From positions 1 through 6,483 of the forward strand of contig JAOUKW010000234.1 in the NCBI GenBank assembly GCA_029882335.1: 6,483 bases of DNA. The letters are read 5' to 3'. The DNA comes from Candidatus Heimdallarchaeota archaeon (GTDB lineage Archaea > Asgardarchaeota > Heimdallarchaeia > Heimdallarchaeales > Kariarchaeaceae). The position numbers and the translations under genes were made by a program. The notes under the pieces are model-generated. The model worked only from the letters and a program-made list of their open reading frames with translations, had not been told where the DNA came from and searched no databases. Shown here one piece after another: positions 1 to 6,214 of this stretch (within the stretch, counting starts at the first letter, position 1; each line of letters opens with the position of its first letter).

Positions 1-9
1 GTAATATAA

Positions 10-999
10 TTGAATAAAATTAATTTAATTTCGATTCGATCAGGATTACAGTCCGATACCCTAATCACAAGAAAAAATACATTAAATAAATTATTAAAAG
101 TCGATTATAACGTGATGGATAATGCTGAATTAAATTTATTATCAAAAATTCTTGACTATTACATGAATATAGAACAAGATAATTCATTAAAAACACTTTC
201 AATGAGAGTTTTTAAACAAATGCTACCATTTACATTAGGATACAGATTAACACAATCAATTAAATCTGAATCTTTTGCTCAAGTTGGAAATTTATGTAGA
301 CTATATTTTACCCTTTTTCAAGATAAAAATAACTTGACATTACAGCCAAGTGATGATTCTATAATCTATTTAAATGAAGCAGTAGAACTTATAAAGTTAA
401 ATGATGAAAATAAAAAATATTTTGAAGTATTATTTCAATTAATTTTAAGATTTGCTAAATTATATGATAACGAAAATTTATACTATATACTTGAAAGCAT
501 GCTATCTAAGATTACAAATAAACCCTATCTATTTGAAACTTCATTGCTATCTGATTTTATCAAACAAACTAAAATAATTATTAAATTGCACAATCCAGTC
601 AACAAAGAGGAAATACAATTATTAATTGACGATTTATCAGGTATCGAAACTATAAAGGAGGAAACGGAAGAGGCTAGAATATTGGTGAGAAATCCAGTCG
701 AACATATTTCTGTAGATTTGGTCACTTTTGTAAAAAGAATCAAAAAAGAACAGGATTTGTTTAAATCAAATTATCCAATTAATGAGATTTTAAGTAATCT
801 AAACATAATAATATCAGATCTTAGTAGAGTAAGAGTACATTTGACTTCATCTCAAATTTCACAATATGATGAACTATATAATAAGATATCATCATTCATA
901 TCTTCACTCAATCTAAAAACTAAGAGAAAATCAAAAGACTTAAAGAAACATAAACCTATAAAAGATAGAATGCCCATGTCTGATAATTTTTTTGACTAG
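10..999 (+). CDS. Uncharacterised helical protein, partner of a BrxL-like ATPase
   Basis: I do not recognise a family for this 329-residue protein. It is almost entirely predicted alpha-helical and rich in Leu, Ile, Asn and Lys. It has no signal peptide, membrane segment or obvious catalytic motif. Residues about 1-200 look like packed amphipathic helices, possibly HEAT-like, and about 240-300 could form a coiled coil. A strongly basic tail (about 303-320) is followed by a short acidic-aromatic tip, SDNFFD. The start is the TTG directly after an in-frame TAA at 7-9; the next in-frame candidates are GTG at 112 and ATG at 115. It lies 8 bp upstream of the BrxL-like gene, so the two are almost certainly co-transcribed. 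The basic tail suggests nucleic-acid contact, and the spacing suggests a partner or adaptor for the ATPase. Both roles are inference. That this is a real gene is well supported by its length and spacing. Confidence 0.85.
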   Translation: MNKINLISIRSGLQSDTLITRKNTLNKLLKVDYNVMDNAELNLLSKILDYYMNIEQDNSLKTLSMRVFKQMLPFTLGYRLTQSIKSESFAQVGNLCRLYFTLFQDKNNLTLQPSDDSIIYLNEAVELIKLNDENKKYFEVLFQLILRFAKLYDNENLYYILESMLSKITNKPYLFETSLLSDFIKQTKIIIKLHNPVNKEEIQLLIDDLSGIETIKEETEEARILVRNPVEHISVDLVTFVKRIKKEQDLFKSNYPINEILSNLNIIISDLSRVRVHLTSSQISQYDELYNKISSFISSLNLKTKRKSKDLKKHKPIKDRMPMSDNFFD

Positions 1000-1002
1000 T
1001 AA

Positions 1003-1007
1003 GAGGG
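1003..1007 (+). promoter_or_regulatory. GAGGG Shine-Dalgarno-like motif that leaves the start ambiguous
   Basis: The 8-bp gap between the two genes is TAAGAGGG, and its GAGGG touches the ATG at 1008 with no spacer. A TTG at 1014 (codon 3) would sit 6 nt downstream, a normal Shine-Dalgarno distance. The ATG remains the default call, but the true protein may be two residues shorter. The motif supports translation of the second gene from within a shared mRNA. Confidence 0.4.
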
Positions 1008-2408
1008 ATGAAATTGGTTGAAGAAAATAAAGTAGTAACTAGTTTTGAAGGAGATATAATTGATAAAAGTTTAATTCTTTCTTTAGGAATAAAAGATATT
1101 CCAAGACATGTAACTGAAAGAATATTTGCAAAAATCTTAAGCCGTGAACAAAACGTTGAATTGGCAAAAATAAAAACAAAAAAATTTATAGATGATCATA
1201 GACCTGCGGGGGATGCAAGTGAATCACTAAAACATGAACTTTTGACGAATTCAAGTGTAGTTTTATTAGATCGTTTTGAGGTTCAAGTCAACATAAAAAA
1301 CAGCGAATATAAAGTACCTATTCCTTCAATGGGAATTTCTGCGATAATATCAGAAGAAATAGTAGATTATTACCCTGCATTGGTAAATGGAGGAGTTTGG
1401 GGTCTTTCAAGATTAGGATTAAAAGGAGTAAAAAATGAAAAGTTTGTTAAAGTAGATAATTTTGAACCCTTTCAAGTGGCGGATTTCAATATTGATGAAT
1501 TTGCATCAAGAAGATTGAATTTTACTACAGATGAATGGATTGATTTGCTAATAACAAGCATTGGGTACGATCCAAATCAATATCCACATTTTACTCAAAA
1601 ATTATTACTATTAACTCGTTTAATTCCATTTGTTCAGAAAAACGTAAATTTAATGGAATTAGGTCCAAAAGCAACTGGAAAAACATACATATATAGAAAT
1701 TTGAGTTTTTACAGTCATGTAATTTCAGGAGCAGATACATCACCAGCTCAACTTTTTGTGAATTTAAGTACTGGAAAACAAGGATTAATTCCTTCATATG
1801 ATGTAATTGCTTTTGATGAAATTACTTCTTCAAACATTGAAAAACAACATGATACTAAATTAATTGGGTTATTAAAAGATTACATGGAGGGAGGGTCTGC
1901 AAGTAGAGGTGAAAAACAAATAACAGCAGCTACCTCATTAGTATATCTTGGAAATATAAAAATGGGTAAAAATGGAAGACCTGTATCAAATGATTACATT
2001 ATGGATTTACCAAAAGCATACCACGATACTGCTTTATTAGATCGACTATATGGTATAATTCCAGGTTGGGAAATTCCAAAAATAGGGTTATCTAGTAATT
2101 ATTTTGCAAAGGAATATGGTATAATAAATGATTACCTAGCAGAATCACTTCATGCAATGAGATCAATGCATTCAATTGATATCAGTAATATAGAATTTAT
2201 GGGAAATACCAGCTATAGAAATGAAAATGCAGTAATAAAAATATATGAAGCATTAATGAAAATACTTTTTATTGGAAATGACTTTTCTGAAGACTATAGT
2301 TCAAAAATACTTAATTTTGCATGTATGCTCCGTAATAATCTTATTTTACAACAACATTATTTAGAACCAAATGAATTTTTAAATCAACCAATTTCTGCAA
2401 AATTTTGA
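1008..2408 (+). CDS. Short BrxL-type (Lon-related) AAA+ ATPase lacking the protease domain
   Basis: This 466-residue protein matches the BREX-system BrxL/Lon-like ATPase family from recalled sequence. Residues about 1-160 resemble the BrxL N-terminal region, including VNGGVWGL and FTTDEWIDLL. The AAA+ core follows: Walker A GPKATGKT (219-226, K225), Walker B VIAFDE (266-271, D270/E271), the family-specific KDYMEGGSASRG, a sensor-1-like N316 in LGNI, and an arginine-finger-like DR at 345-346 in LLDRLYGIIPGWEIPK. All catalytic residues look intact. Full BrxL proteins are close to 700 residues with a C-terminal Lon-like domain. This one stops at the helical lid, as in the shorter family form. 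BrxL is known to assemble as an MCM-like ring on DNA and to act in phage defence. Here it follows an unknown helical protein by 8 bp, with no pglZ, brxC or methylase in view. ATPase activity is well supported; a defence role is inference. Confidence 0.9.
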   Translation: MKLVEENKVVTSFEGDIIDKSLILSLGIKDIPRHVTERIFAKILSREQNVELAKIKTKKFIDDHRPAGDASESLKHELLTNSSVVLLDRFEVQVNIKNSEYKVPIPSMGISAIISEEIVDYYPALVNGGVWGLSRLGLKGVKNEKFVKVDNFEPFQVADFNIDEFASRRLNFTTDEWIDLLITSIGYDPNQYPHFTQKLLLLTRLIPFVQKNVNLMELGPKATGKTYIYRNLSFYSHVISGADTSPAQLFVNLSTGKQGLIPSYDVIAFDEITSSNIEKQHDTKLIGLLKDYMEGGSASRGEKQITAATSLVYLGNIKMGKNGRPVSNDYIMDLPKAYHDTALLDRLYGIIPGWEIPKIGLSSNYFAKEYGIINDYLAESLHAMRSMHSIDISNIEFMGNTSYRNENAVIKIYEALMKILFIGNDFSEDYSSKILNFACMLRNNLILQQHYLEPNEFLNQPISAKF

Positions 2409-2549
2409 TGTTAAATGAAGTTTACAAATAACTTAATATCCATTATAATACAACGATTATACATATGATCATTTTATTCGAAAATTTAAAATCTTTATCT
2501 AAAACTTTTATGTGTAATTATTATTCGACATCTGTAAAATTGTGAATTA

Positions 2550-3092
2550 ATGACGTTTTTATTAGTAACTGAAAGATTATAATGTGGAAGGTTAACTAAT
2601 TAACATATTCCTGCATTATTTGAGCTATGTAACTCACCAGAATTAAAATATATGAAGATGAACAGATCATTTTTGGATTATTATGGAAGTTATTCTCACA
2701 CTATGATTTATGGTGAATATGATGTAATTAAAATTTTTGAAATTTGGGATGGTAAAATACAAGTAAGTGGATTTGGCATACTTAACAAAGAAGATCATGA
2801 ATTGCTAAGTCATGTGACAAATGATTTTGGTTGGTAATCTCACTTTGTTGTCTTTAATCTCGAATTATATCCAAAATACAGACAAAATAGATATACAAAG
2901 GAAATGACTCCTTATATGATTGGAGAGATTTTTAATAATCTTATTGCGAATAACTTAACAGCCTTTTATTAGTAAGGAGGAAAAATTAGCAATGAAATTT
3001 GTATAATAGTAAGGATTTTTACAATCAGGTATGTTAAACGCGAAACGTACGGAGGTGGTAACTATCAAACACTCACAGTTTTGATATATTAA
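2550..3092 (+). pseudogene. Decayed GNAT N-acetyltransferase, near full length
   Basis: Reading from ATG 2550 through the stops gives about 180 codons, the usual GNAT length, with family landmarks in order. The N-terminus reads LLVTERL, then RLTN and IPALFELCNSPELKYMK. A central strand reads GKIQVSGFGIL. A motif-A region follows, with LELYPKYRQNRYTKEM. The C-terminus reads VKRETYGGGNYQTLTVLIY. In-frame stops fall at 2580, 2601, 2835, 2970 and 2973. The segment 2977-3029 matches better in the +1 frame (EEKLAMKF, four codons including stops, GFLQSG), so two compensating indels are implied. The acetyl-CoA loop, usually R/Q-x-x-G-x-G/A, has become RQNRYT, losing its glycines. Live relatives acetylate amines, often of antibiotics or N-terminal residues; the substrate here cannot be told. 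A 61-codon piece at 2652-2837 stays open but is only the N-terminal half. Pseudogene status is strong. Confidence 0.8.
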
Positions 3093-3113
3093 AACGTAAA
3101 TCTATGAGTAGAA

Positions 3114-3248
3114 ATGTCAATTGAGGTGGAAAGAATAATACTAAGAGTTATGAGAAAGGAAGATTTGACAGTCCTTACTCTCAGTAATAATGTAGAGGGT
3201 AAATCAATAGCAAGAAATATACCCACCACGTAAACATATGAGTTGTAC
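3114..3248 (+). pseudogene. N-terminal remnant of a second GNAT acetyltransferase
   Basis: An ATG at 3114, 22 bp after the end of the first acetyltransferase relic, opens 39 codons to TAA at 3231. The product has the pattern of a GNAT N-terminus: IILRVMRKEDL, then a helix with LSNN and a conserved-looking ARNIPTT. In the same frame beyond the stop, TYEL continues the expected PTTYPYEL-like run before similarity fades in a T-rich tract. This looks like a second, tandem acetyltransferase gene truncated after about 45 codons. A functional 39-residue peptide is possible but less likely. The family call rests on recalled GNAT patterns over a short stretch. Confidence 0.55.
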
Positions 3249-3254
3249 TTTGTA

Positions 3255-3262
3255 TTTTTTTT
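3255..3262 (+). terminator. Poly-T tract, possible archaeal terminator
   Basis: Eight consecutive T residues are followed by AT and six A residues, giving the palindrome TTTTTTATAAAAAA. Archaeal transcription commonly ends at T-runs without needing a hairpin, so this could end transcripts running out of the acetyltransferase relics. In such an AT-rich region a run like this can also arise by chance. Confidence 0.25.
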
Positions 3263-3418
3263 ATAAAAAATTAATTTTGTATTTTCTTGTTGAATCGCTG
3301 AGCATCAAGTTTAAATAAAATACCCCAATGATAATATTTTAGCATTATTTGCAGGCAGACCCCAGAAAAACAATTTATCCCCCTTTCTGAATTGGTCAAG
3401 TTATGCTAGGGGAAAAAT

Positions 3419-3433
3419 CATGAATTATTCATG
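3419..3433. repeat. 15-bp palindrome CATGAAT-T-ATTCATG
   Basis: Two 7-bp arms, CATGAAT and ATTCATG, flank one central T. Near-zero spacing makes this a candidate site for a dimeric DNA-binding protein rather than an RNA hairpin. It is 3 bp from the larger inverted repeat that follows and about 205 bp upstream of the Hpt start. No function can be assigned. Confidence 0.5.
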
Positions 3434-3436
3434 TAT

Positions 3437-3486
3437 TTCGGTCAATCAAATAATTTTACCTAACAATCGCTCAATGATTGACCGAA
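3437..3486. repeat. 12-bp perfect inverted repeat with 26-nt spacer
   Basis: The left arm TTCGGTCAATCA (3437-3448) is the exact reverse complement of TGATTGACCGAA (3475-3486). As RNA it would form a 12-bp stem with a 26-nt loop; as DNA it could bind a dimeric protein. The arms are less AT-rich than their surroundings, and no U-run follows, so a terminator is unlikely. It sits with a neighbouring palindrome in a gene-free region between pseudogenes and the Hpt gene. Confidence 0.7.
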
Positions 3487-3602
3487 CAATTCTTTTTGAT
3501 TATTGTAAGTTTTAATTTGAGTTCATAAAATTTTTTCAATTCTTATCAATAGTTGAAATATCGTTTATTTATTTTTTGAATTTCCAAGATAAATGACCTT
3601 AT

Positions 3603-3610
3603 CTTATATA
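3603..3610 (+). promoter_or_regulatory. TATA-like box A for the Hpt gene
   Basis: CTTATATA is centred about 33 nt before the ATG at 3640. With the archaeal spacing of about 26 nt, transcription would start near 3633 and leave a leader of about 7 nt. That is close to leaderless and agrees with the lack of a Shine-Dalgarno motif before this start. The position is persuasive, but AT-rich DNA makes chance matches common. Confidence 0.45.
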
Positions 3611-3639
3611 CAATGAAGAGATATTATATTTGAAAACTA

Positions 3640-4086
3640 ATGAAAGATGATAACTCTGAAGTAGTTGTTGATATTATGGGTGATAATTTCTTATCTGAAA
3701 TGATGGGAATATTCTTAATTGAATATCGAGACCTCATTGATGCATATGCAGATTCACTTCAAAATATAGAAAACGATATACTTGTTGAATTGTCTTATAA
3801 AGAATTATTTCGAGTTTATCATACATTAAAAGGTAATACAGCCTTTTTTCCAGAGTATAAGGAATTTACACATTTCACTAAGTATTATTGTGAACTACTC
3901 AGGTATCCAGAAAAATTAGATCTTCATGATCCTATATTAATAAACACGATGAAAACTAATGCTACTCTTCTTATAACCATCCTTAATGTATCTGAAAGCA
4001 TGTTTCATAGTGAAGGTAAAATAAATATAGATGAAATTGATAGATTGATTACGGACTTTGAAAACAATAATCTAGCCAATTATTAA
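3640..4086 (+). CDS. Stand-alone histidine phosphotransfer (Hpt) domain protein
   Basis: This 148-residue, mostly helical, soluble protein carries the Hpt signature HTLKGNTAFF at residues 61-70. H61 is the predicted phosphorylated histidine, with K64 and G65 at their conserved positions. Such domains occur at the N-terminus of CheA (P1) and as separate proteins that pass phosphate between a histidine kinase and response-regulator receiver domains. The usual FG after the motif is replaced by F-P (F70-P71). The length fits one Hpt bundle with short extensions, and no kinase ATPase or receiver domain is attached. No kinase or receiver gene is visible nearby, so the partner lies elsewhere. The ATG at 3640 was chosen because a TATA-like box sits at the right distance. 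The gene converges on the tRNA, with 19 bp between them. The Hpt call is confident; its pathway is unknown. Confidence 0.8.
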   Translation: MKDDNSEVVVDIMGDNFLSEMMGIFLIEYRDLIDAYADSLQNIENDILVELSYKELFRVYHTLKGNTAFFPEYKEFTHFTKYYCELLRYPEKLDLHDPILINTMKTNATLLITILNVSESMFHSEGKINIDEIDRLITDFENNNLANY

Positions 4087-4097
4087 AACTTTGGAAT

Positions 4098-4105
4098 AAA
4101 AAAAA
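4098..4105 (-). terminator. Poly-T terminator of the tRNA
   Basis: On the minus strand eight T residues follow directly after the discriminator base of the tRNA, as expected for an archaeal oligo-T terminator. It lies in the 19-bp gap between the convergent tRNA and Hpt genes, so read-through on either side would produce antisense RNA. Confidence 0.7.
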
Positions 4106-4198
4106 TAGCACCGGAAGGATTTGAACCGTTCGATCTTTGGGTTTCTTATGAATTTAATCAATATGAGCCCAACGAGTTTACCACTACTCTACGGTGCT
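4106..4198 (-). tRNA. tRNA-Met(CAU), probably initiator, with intron
   Basis: Read on the minus strand, the acceptor AGCACCG pairs perfectly with CGGTGCT, discriminator A, no encoded CCA. The D-arm is GAGT/ACTC with loop AGTGGTAA. The anticodon stem TTGGG/CCCAA holds a CTCATAA loop with anticodon CAT at 4163-4165. The variable loop is AGATC and the T-loop TTCAAAT. Without its 19-nt intron the molecule is 74 nt. A1:U72 and the three G:C pairs at 29-31/39-41 are hallmarks of archaeal initiator tRNA, so the initiator is favoured over the elongator. The T-stem is odd: GAACGG against CCTTC pairs fully only if one C is bulged out; otherwise it has two mismatches. That could mark a decaying extra copy or a lineage-specific oddity. 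The tRNA call is secure; initiator identity is moderately secure. Confidence 0.88.
4143..4161 (-). other. tRNA intron with bulge-helix-bulge splice site
   Basis: The 19-nt intron UUGAUUAAAUUCAUAAGAA follows A37 of the tRNA, the canonical archaeal 37/38 position. Bases 32-35 (CUCA) pair with intron bases 14-17 (UAAG) with one C-A mismatch. The 5' bulge is U36, A37 and the first intron U. The 3' bulge is the last two intron A residues plus A38. An inner UGA/UCA helix closes a six-base loop. This 3-4-3 geometry is the substrate of the archaeal tRNA splicing endonuclease and fixes the boundaries. Confidence 0.8.
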
Positions 4199-4384
4199 AA
4201 TTAACAGCAAATAATTATTTCCTGTTACATTTTTCACGTATTCTATCTAAATAAAAACTTAGTTTGTTACAATGAGTTGATTGAAAATAAACATTATAGA
4301 TTGACATTAATTTAGTAATTTAAATTTTAAAACAAAATTCGAAATAATTTAATACTGACAATCATTACAGATAAATTACAAATT

Positions 4385-6172
4385 TTATTTATCTAAATCT
4401 AGTTCCTCAAATAATTTATCTTCTTGTAAGCTAACATGGTGATATGTCTTTTCTTGCAGATATATCTTCATTACATCACTTCTAGTTATCCATCCAATAA
4501 TTTTTGTGGAGTCTTCGTGTTCTACAACGGGCAATCTATTTACATTTAATTTAGTCATTTTTAATATCGCGAAAGATAAAGGACATTCTCCAAAAGTTGT
4601 AATAATTTTTTTAGAACATGCATTTTCTACACTCCAATCTTTTATATTTTGTTCCTCCAATGCTCTATTTACATCATGTTCGGTAATAATTCCAAATAAA
4701 TGTCCATTTTCGACAACCGGAAATCCAGTATGACCGGATGTTTTCATTTCGGAGATAACAGTTTCTAGTCGATCCTTTGGATGGACTGTAATTGGTTTTG
4801 TTATCATAATGTCAGCAACTACAATGTTTTCAAGAAAGTCTTCTGATTCTCTAAATACAATTCCTTTTCGTTTTAATTTGATATCGTACATATCTTCATC
4901 AATAAAGAATCTGGTAACAATCCAAGAGGTAACTACTACAAACATTAAAGGAATAAATAATTTGAAATCACCAATCATTTCACTGGTCATAATAATTGCA
5001 GTCATTGGTGCTCGCGTACTACTTGCAAATAAACCACCCATACCTAAAACAGCAAAAATAGCAATTGATATTCCGCTATATCCGAATTTATAAAGAATTA
5101 AACCAAAAGCAGAACCAATCATCACTCCTTCAAATAAAGTTGGTGCAAATATACCTCCAGAACCACCAGATCCAAGTGAAAGAGAAGTTGCAATGAATTT
5201 TACAATTAAAATAATAATACTTGCTTGTAGTGTCAATTTCACTGCAAAAGCGTTATTTATAGGTTCATAAGTTGTACCGTTTACTTCATCATAAAATATT
5301 TCAATTATACCAACACAAATACCACCAATCGCAGGTAATATTATCTTGGAAATAGGTAATTTCTCTATTAAACCTTCAATAAAATAAAATCCTTTAACCC
5401 AAATAACAGCACAAATCCCCGTTATTATACCTAGAAGAATAAATAAGTGCAGATTTATTGGAATTTGTTGGGTTGTAATCAAATTTTCCTTTGGAAAAAC
5501 AAATGCAGGATTCTCTTCAAGAAATAATTTTCCAATAGTTGTACCAACAACAGAACTCATAATTAGAGGTAACATAGAATGTGTTTTTTTATCTCTGGGA
5601 ATTACTTCTAATGCAAAGAGAACTCCTCCCAAAGGTGCATTAAAAGAGGCTGCAACTCCAGCAGCTACTCCTGATAAAACAAGTACCTTGGTATCTTCAG
5701 GTCGTAATTGCATTTTTTGTGCAATAAAACTACCCATACCTCCACCTATCTGAGCTATAGGACCTTCTCTACCGGCAGAACCACCAGAGCCAATTGTTAA
5801 TGCAGCAGTTATCATCTTTACAAAAGGAACTCGAGATCGCATTATTCCATTTTTCATATTTACTGCATAGATTATTTCAGGCACACCATGACCTCTTGCC
5901 TCATCTGCTAAGTAGTAAATCAGAATACCAACAAATAAACCCCCAAGACCAGGTGCAAGAACAGTAACTAGTTGACTTTGATTTGATGCGTGATATGGTA
6001 TTTCAAAAAATACTTTCCTAATAAGGTCAATCAAATTCCTTAGAATAATTGCACCAAGACCACCAATAACACCAATTACTATGGATAAATAAATTAACTT
6101 GAATTCATCAGGTTGTAATTCTTTCTTTTTTTTGTTAAGATATTTAAGGATGAAATTTACTTTTGCCTGCAA
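4385..6172 (-). CDS. ClC-family chloride channel/transporter with CBS pair
   Basis: This 595-residue membrane protein moves chloride or similar anions. About 430 residues of membrane helices carry the ClC motifs: GHGVP (94-98, the filter position that is GSGIP in the E. coli protein), GREGP (134-138, gating glutamate E136), GSGGSGGIFAP (334-344) and Y429, which aligns with the anion-coordinating tyrosine. In the segment LFALEV (185-190) V190 falls where the E. coli exchanger has its internal proton glutamate E203. Channels also have Val there, so channel-like or uncoupled transport is possible. Two CBS domains follow (about 452-508 and 515-572) and probably sense adenine nucleotides. The start is a TTG directly after an in-frame TAA, preceded by a purine-rich tract; no nearby ATG exists. 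The charged N-terminus, with KKKK at 14-17, is expected to be cytoplasmic. It is a single-gene unit, 186 bp upstream of the tRNA on the same strand. Confidence 0.92.
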   Translation of the reverse strand: MQAKVNFILKYLNKKKKELQPDEFKLIYLSIVIGVIGGLGAIILRNLIDLIRKVFFEIPYHASNQSQLVTVLAPGLGGLFVGILIYYLADEARGHGVPEIIYAVNMKNGIMRSRVPFVKMITAALTIGSGGSAGREGPIAQIGGGMGSFIAQKMQLRPEDTKVLVLSGVAAGVAASFNAPLGGVLFALEVIPRDKKTHSMLPLIMSSVVGTTIGKLFLEENPAFVFPKENLITTQQIPINLHLFILLGIITGICAVIWVKGFYFIEGLIEKLPISKIILPAIGGICVGIIEIFYDEVNGTTYEPINNAFAVKLTLQASIIILIVKFIATSLSLGSGGSGGIFAPTLFEGVMIGSAFGLILYKFGYSGISIAIFAVLGMGGLFASSTRAPMTAIIMTSEMIGDFKLFIPLMFVVVTSWIVTRFFIDEDMYDIKLKRKGIVFRESEDFLENIVVADIMITKPITVHPKDRLETVISEMKTSGHTGFPVVENGHLFGIITEHDVNRALEEQNIKDWSVENACSKKIITTFGECPLSFAILKMTKLNVNRLPVVEHEDSTKIIGWITRSDVMKIYLQEKTYHHVSLQEDKLFEELDLDK

Positions 6173-6175
6173 TTA

Positions 6176-6188
6176 CTTTCCTTCTTCC
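6176..6188 (-). promoter_or_regulatory. Purine-rich ribosome-binding tract deciding a TTG start
   Basis: On the minus strand GGAAGAAGGAAAG ends 3 nt before the TTG start of the ClC gene. It contains only partial matches to GGAGG, so it is a weak Shine-Dalgarno. It is the only ribosome-binding candidate and supports starting at the first codon after the upstream in-frame TAA. Confidence 0.4.
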
Positions 6189-6206
6189 TATACAATCTCA
6201 GTATGA

Positions 6207-6214
6207 ATTTATAG
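6207..6214 (-). promoter_or_regulatory. TATA-like box for the ClC gene
   Basis: CTATAAAT on the minus strand is centred about 38 nt before the TTG start. Transcription would begin near 6184 and give a leader of about 12 nt, which would include most of the purine-rich tract. Support is by position and sequence only. Confidence 0.35.

Larger units (their letters stand above)
3249..3639 (+). other. Non-coding region upstream of the Hpt gene
   Basis: No credible reading frame was found on either strand in these 391 bases. The left end has an eight-T run and a TATA-like palindrome. The middle has short C-runs (CCCC near 3362 and CCCCC near 3379) and GGGG near 3409. These are followed by a 15-bp palindrome and a 12-bp inverted repeat. 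The right end carries a TATA-like box just before the Hpt start. The symmetric elements are 150-220 bp upstream of the start, far for a core promoter but possible for a regulator site, an unannotated small RNA or a relic of a mobile element. Confidence 0.5.

Noticed and set aside
525..743. Minus-strand open frame inside the helical protein gene
   Set aside because: It lies wholly antisense to a longer, better supported gene and has no recognisable motif.
1591..1797. Minus-strand open frame inside the BrxL-like gene
   Set aside because: It overlaps the Walker A coding region in antisense and shows no protein features of its own.
10..2408. A complete BREX locus
   Set aside because: Only the BrxL-like ATPase is recognisable; no PglZ, BrxC or methyltransferase is encoded in the window.
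2652..2837. A 61-codon open frame as an independent small gene
   Set aside because: Its frame continues GNAT-like sequence both upstream (IPALFELCNSPELK) and downstream (LELYPKYR) across stops, so it is better explained as part of a pseudogene.
4106..4198. tRNA gene as an integration site for a mobile element
   Set aside because: I found no repeat of the tRNA 3' half elsewhere in the window and no integrase gene.
4208..4258. TATA-like stretches upstream of the tRNA
   Set aside because: Several A/T runs could serve (TTTAGATA near 4244-4251 or AATAATTATT near 4210-4220), but none stands out at a single convincing distance.
4369..4394. 8-bp inverted repeat AGATAAAT/ATTTATCT across the ClC stop codon as a terminator
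   Set aside because: It is pure AT-rich symmetry with a 10-nt loop, and no U-run follows on the minus strand; chance is adequate.
4506..5093. Two plus-strand open frames antisense to the ClC gene
   Set aside because: Both lie antisense to conserved CBS and membrane coding sequence and are shadows of it.
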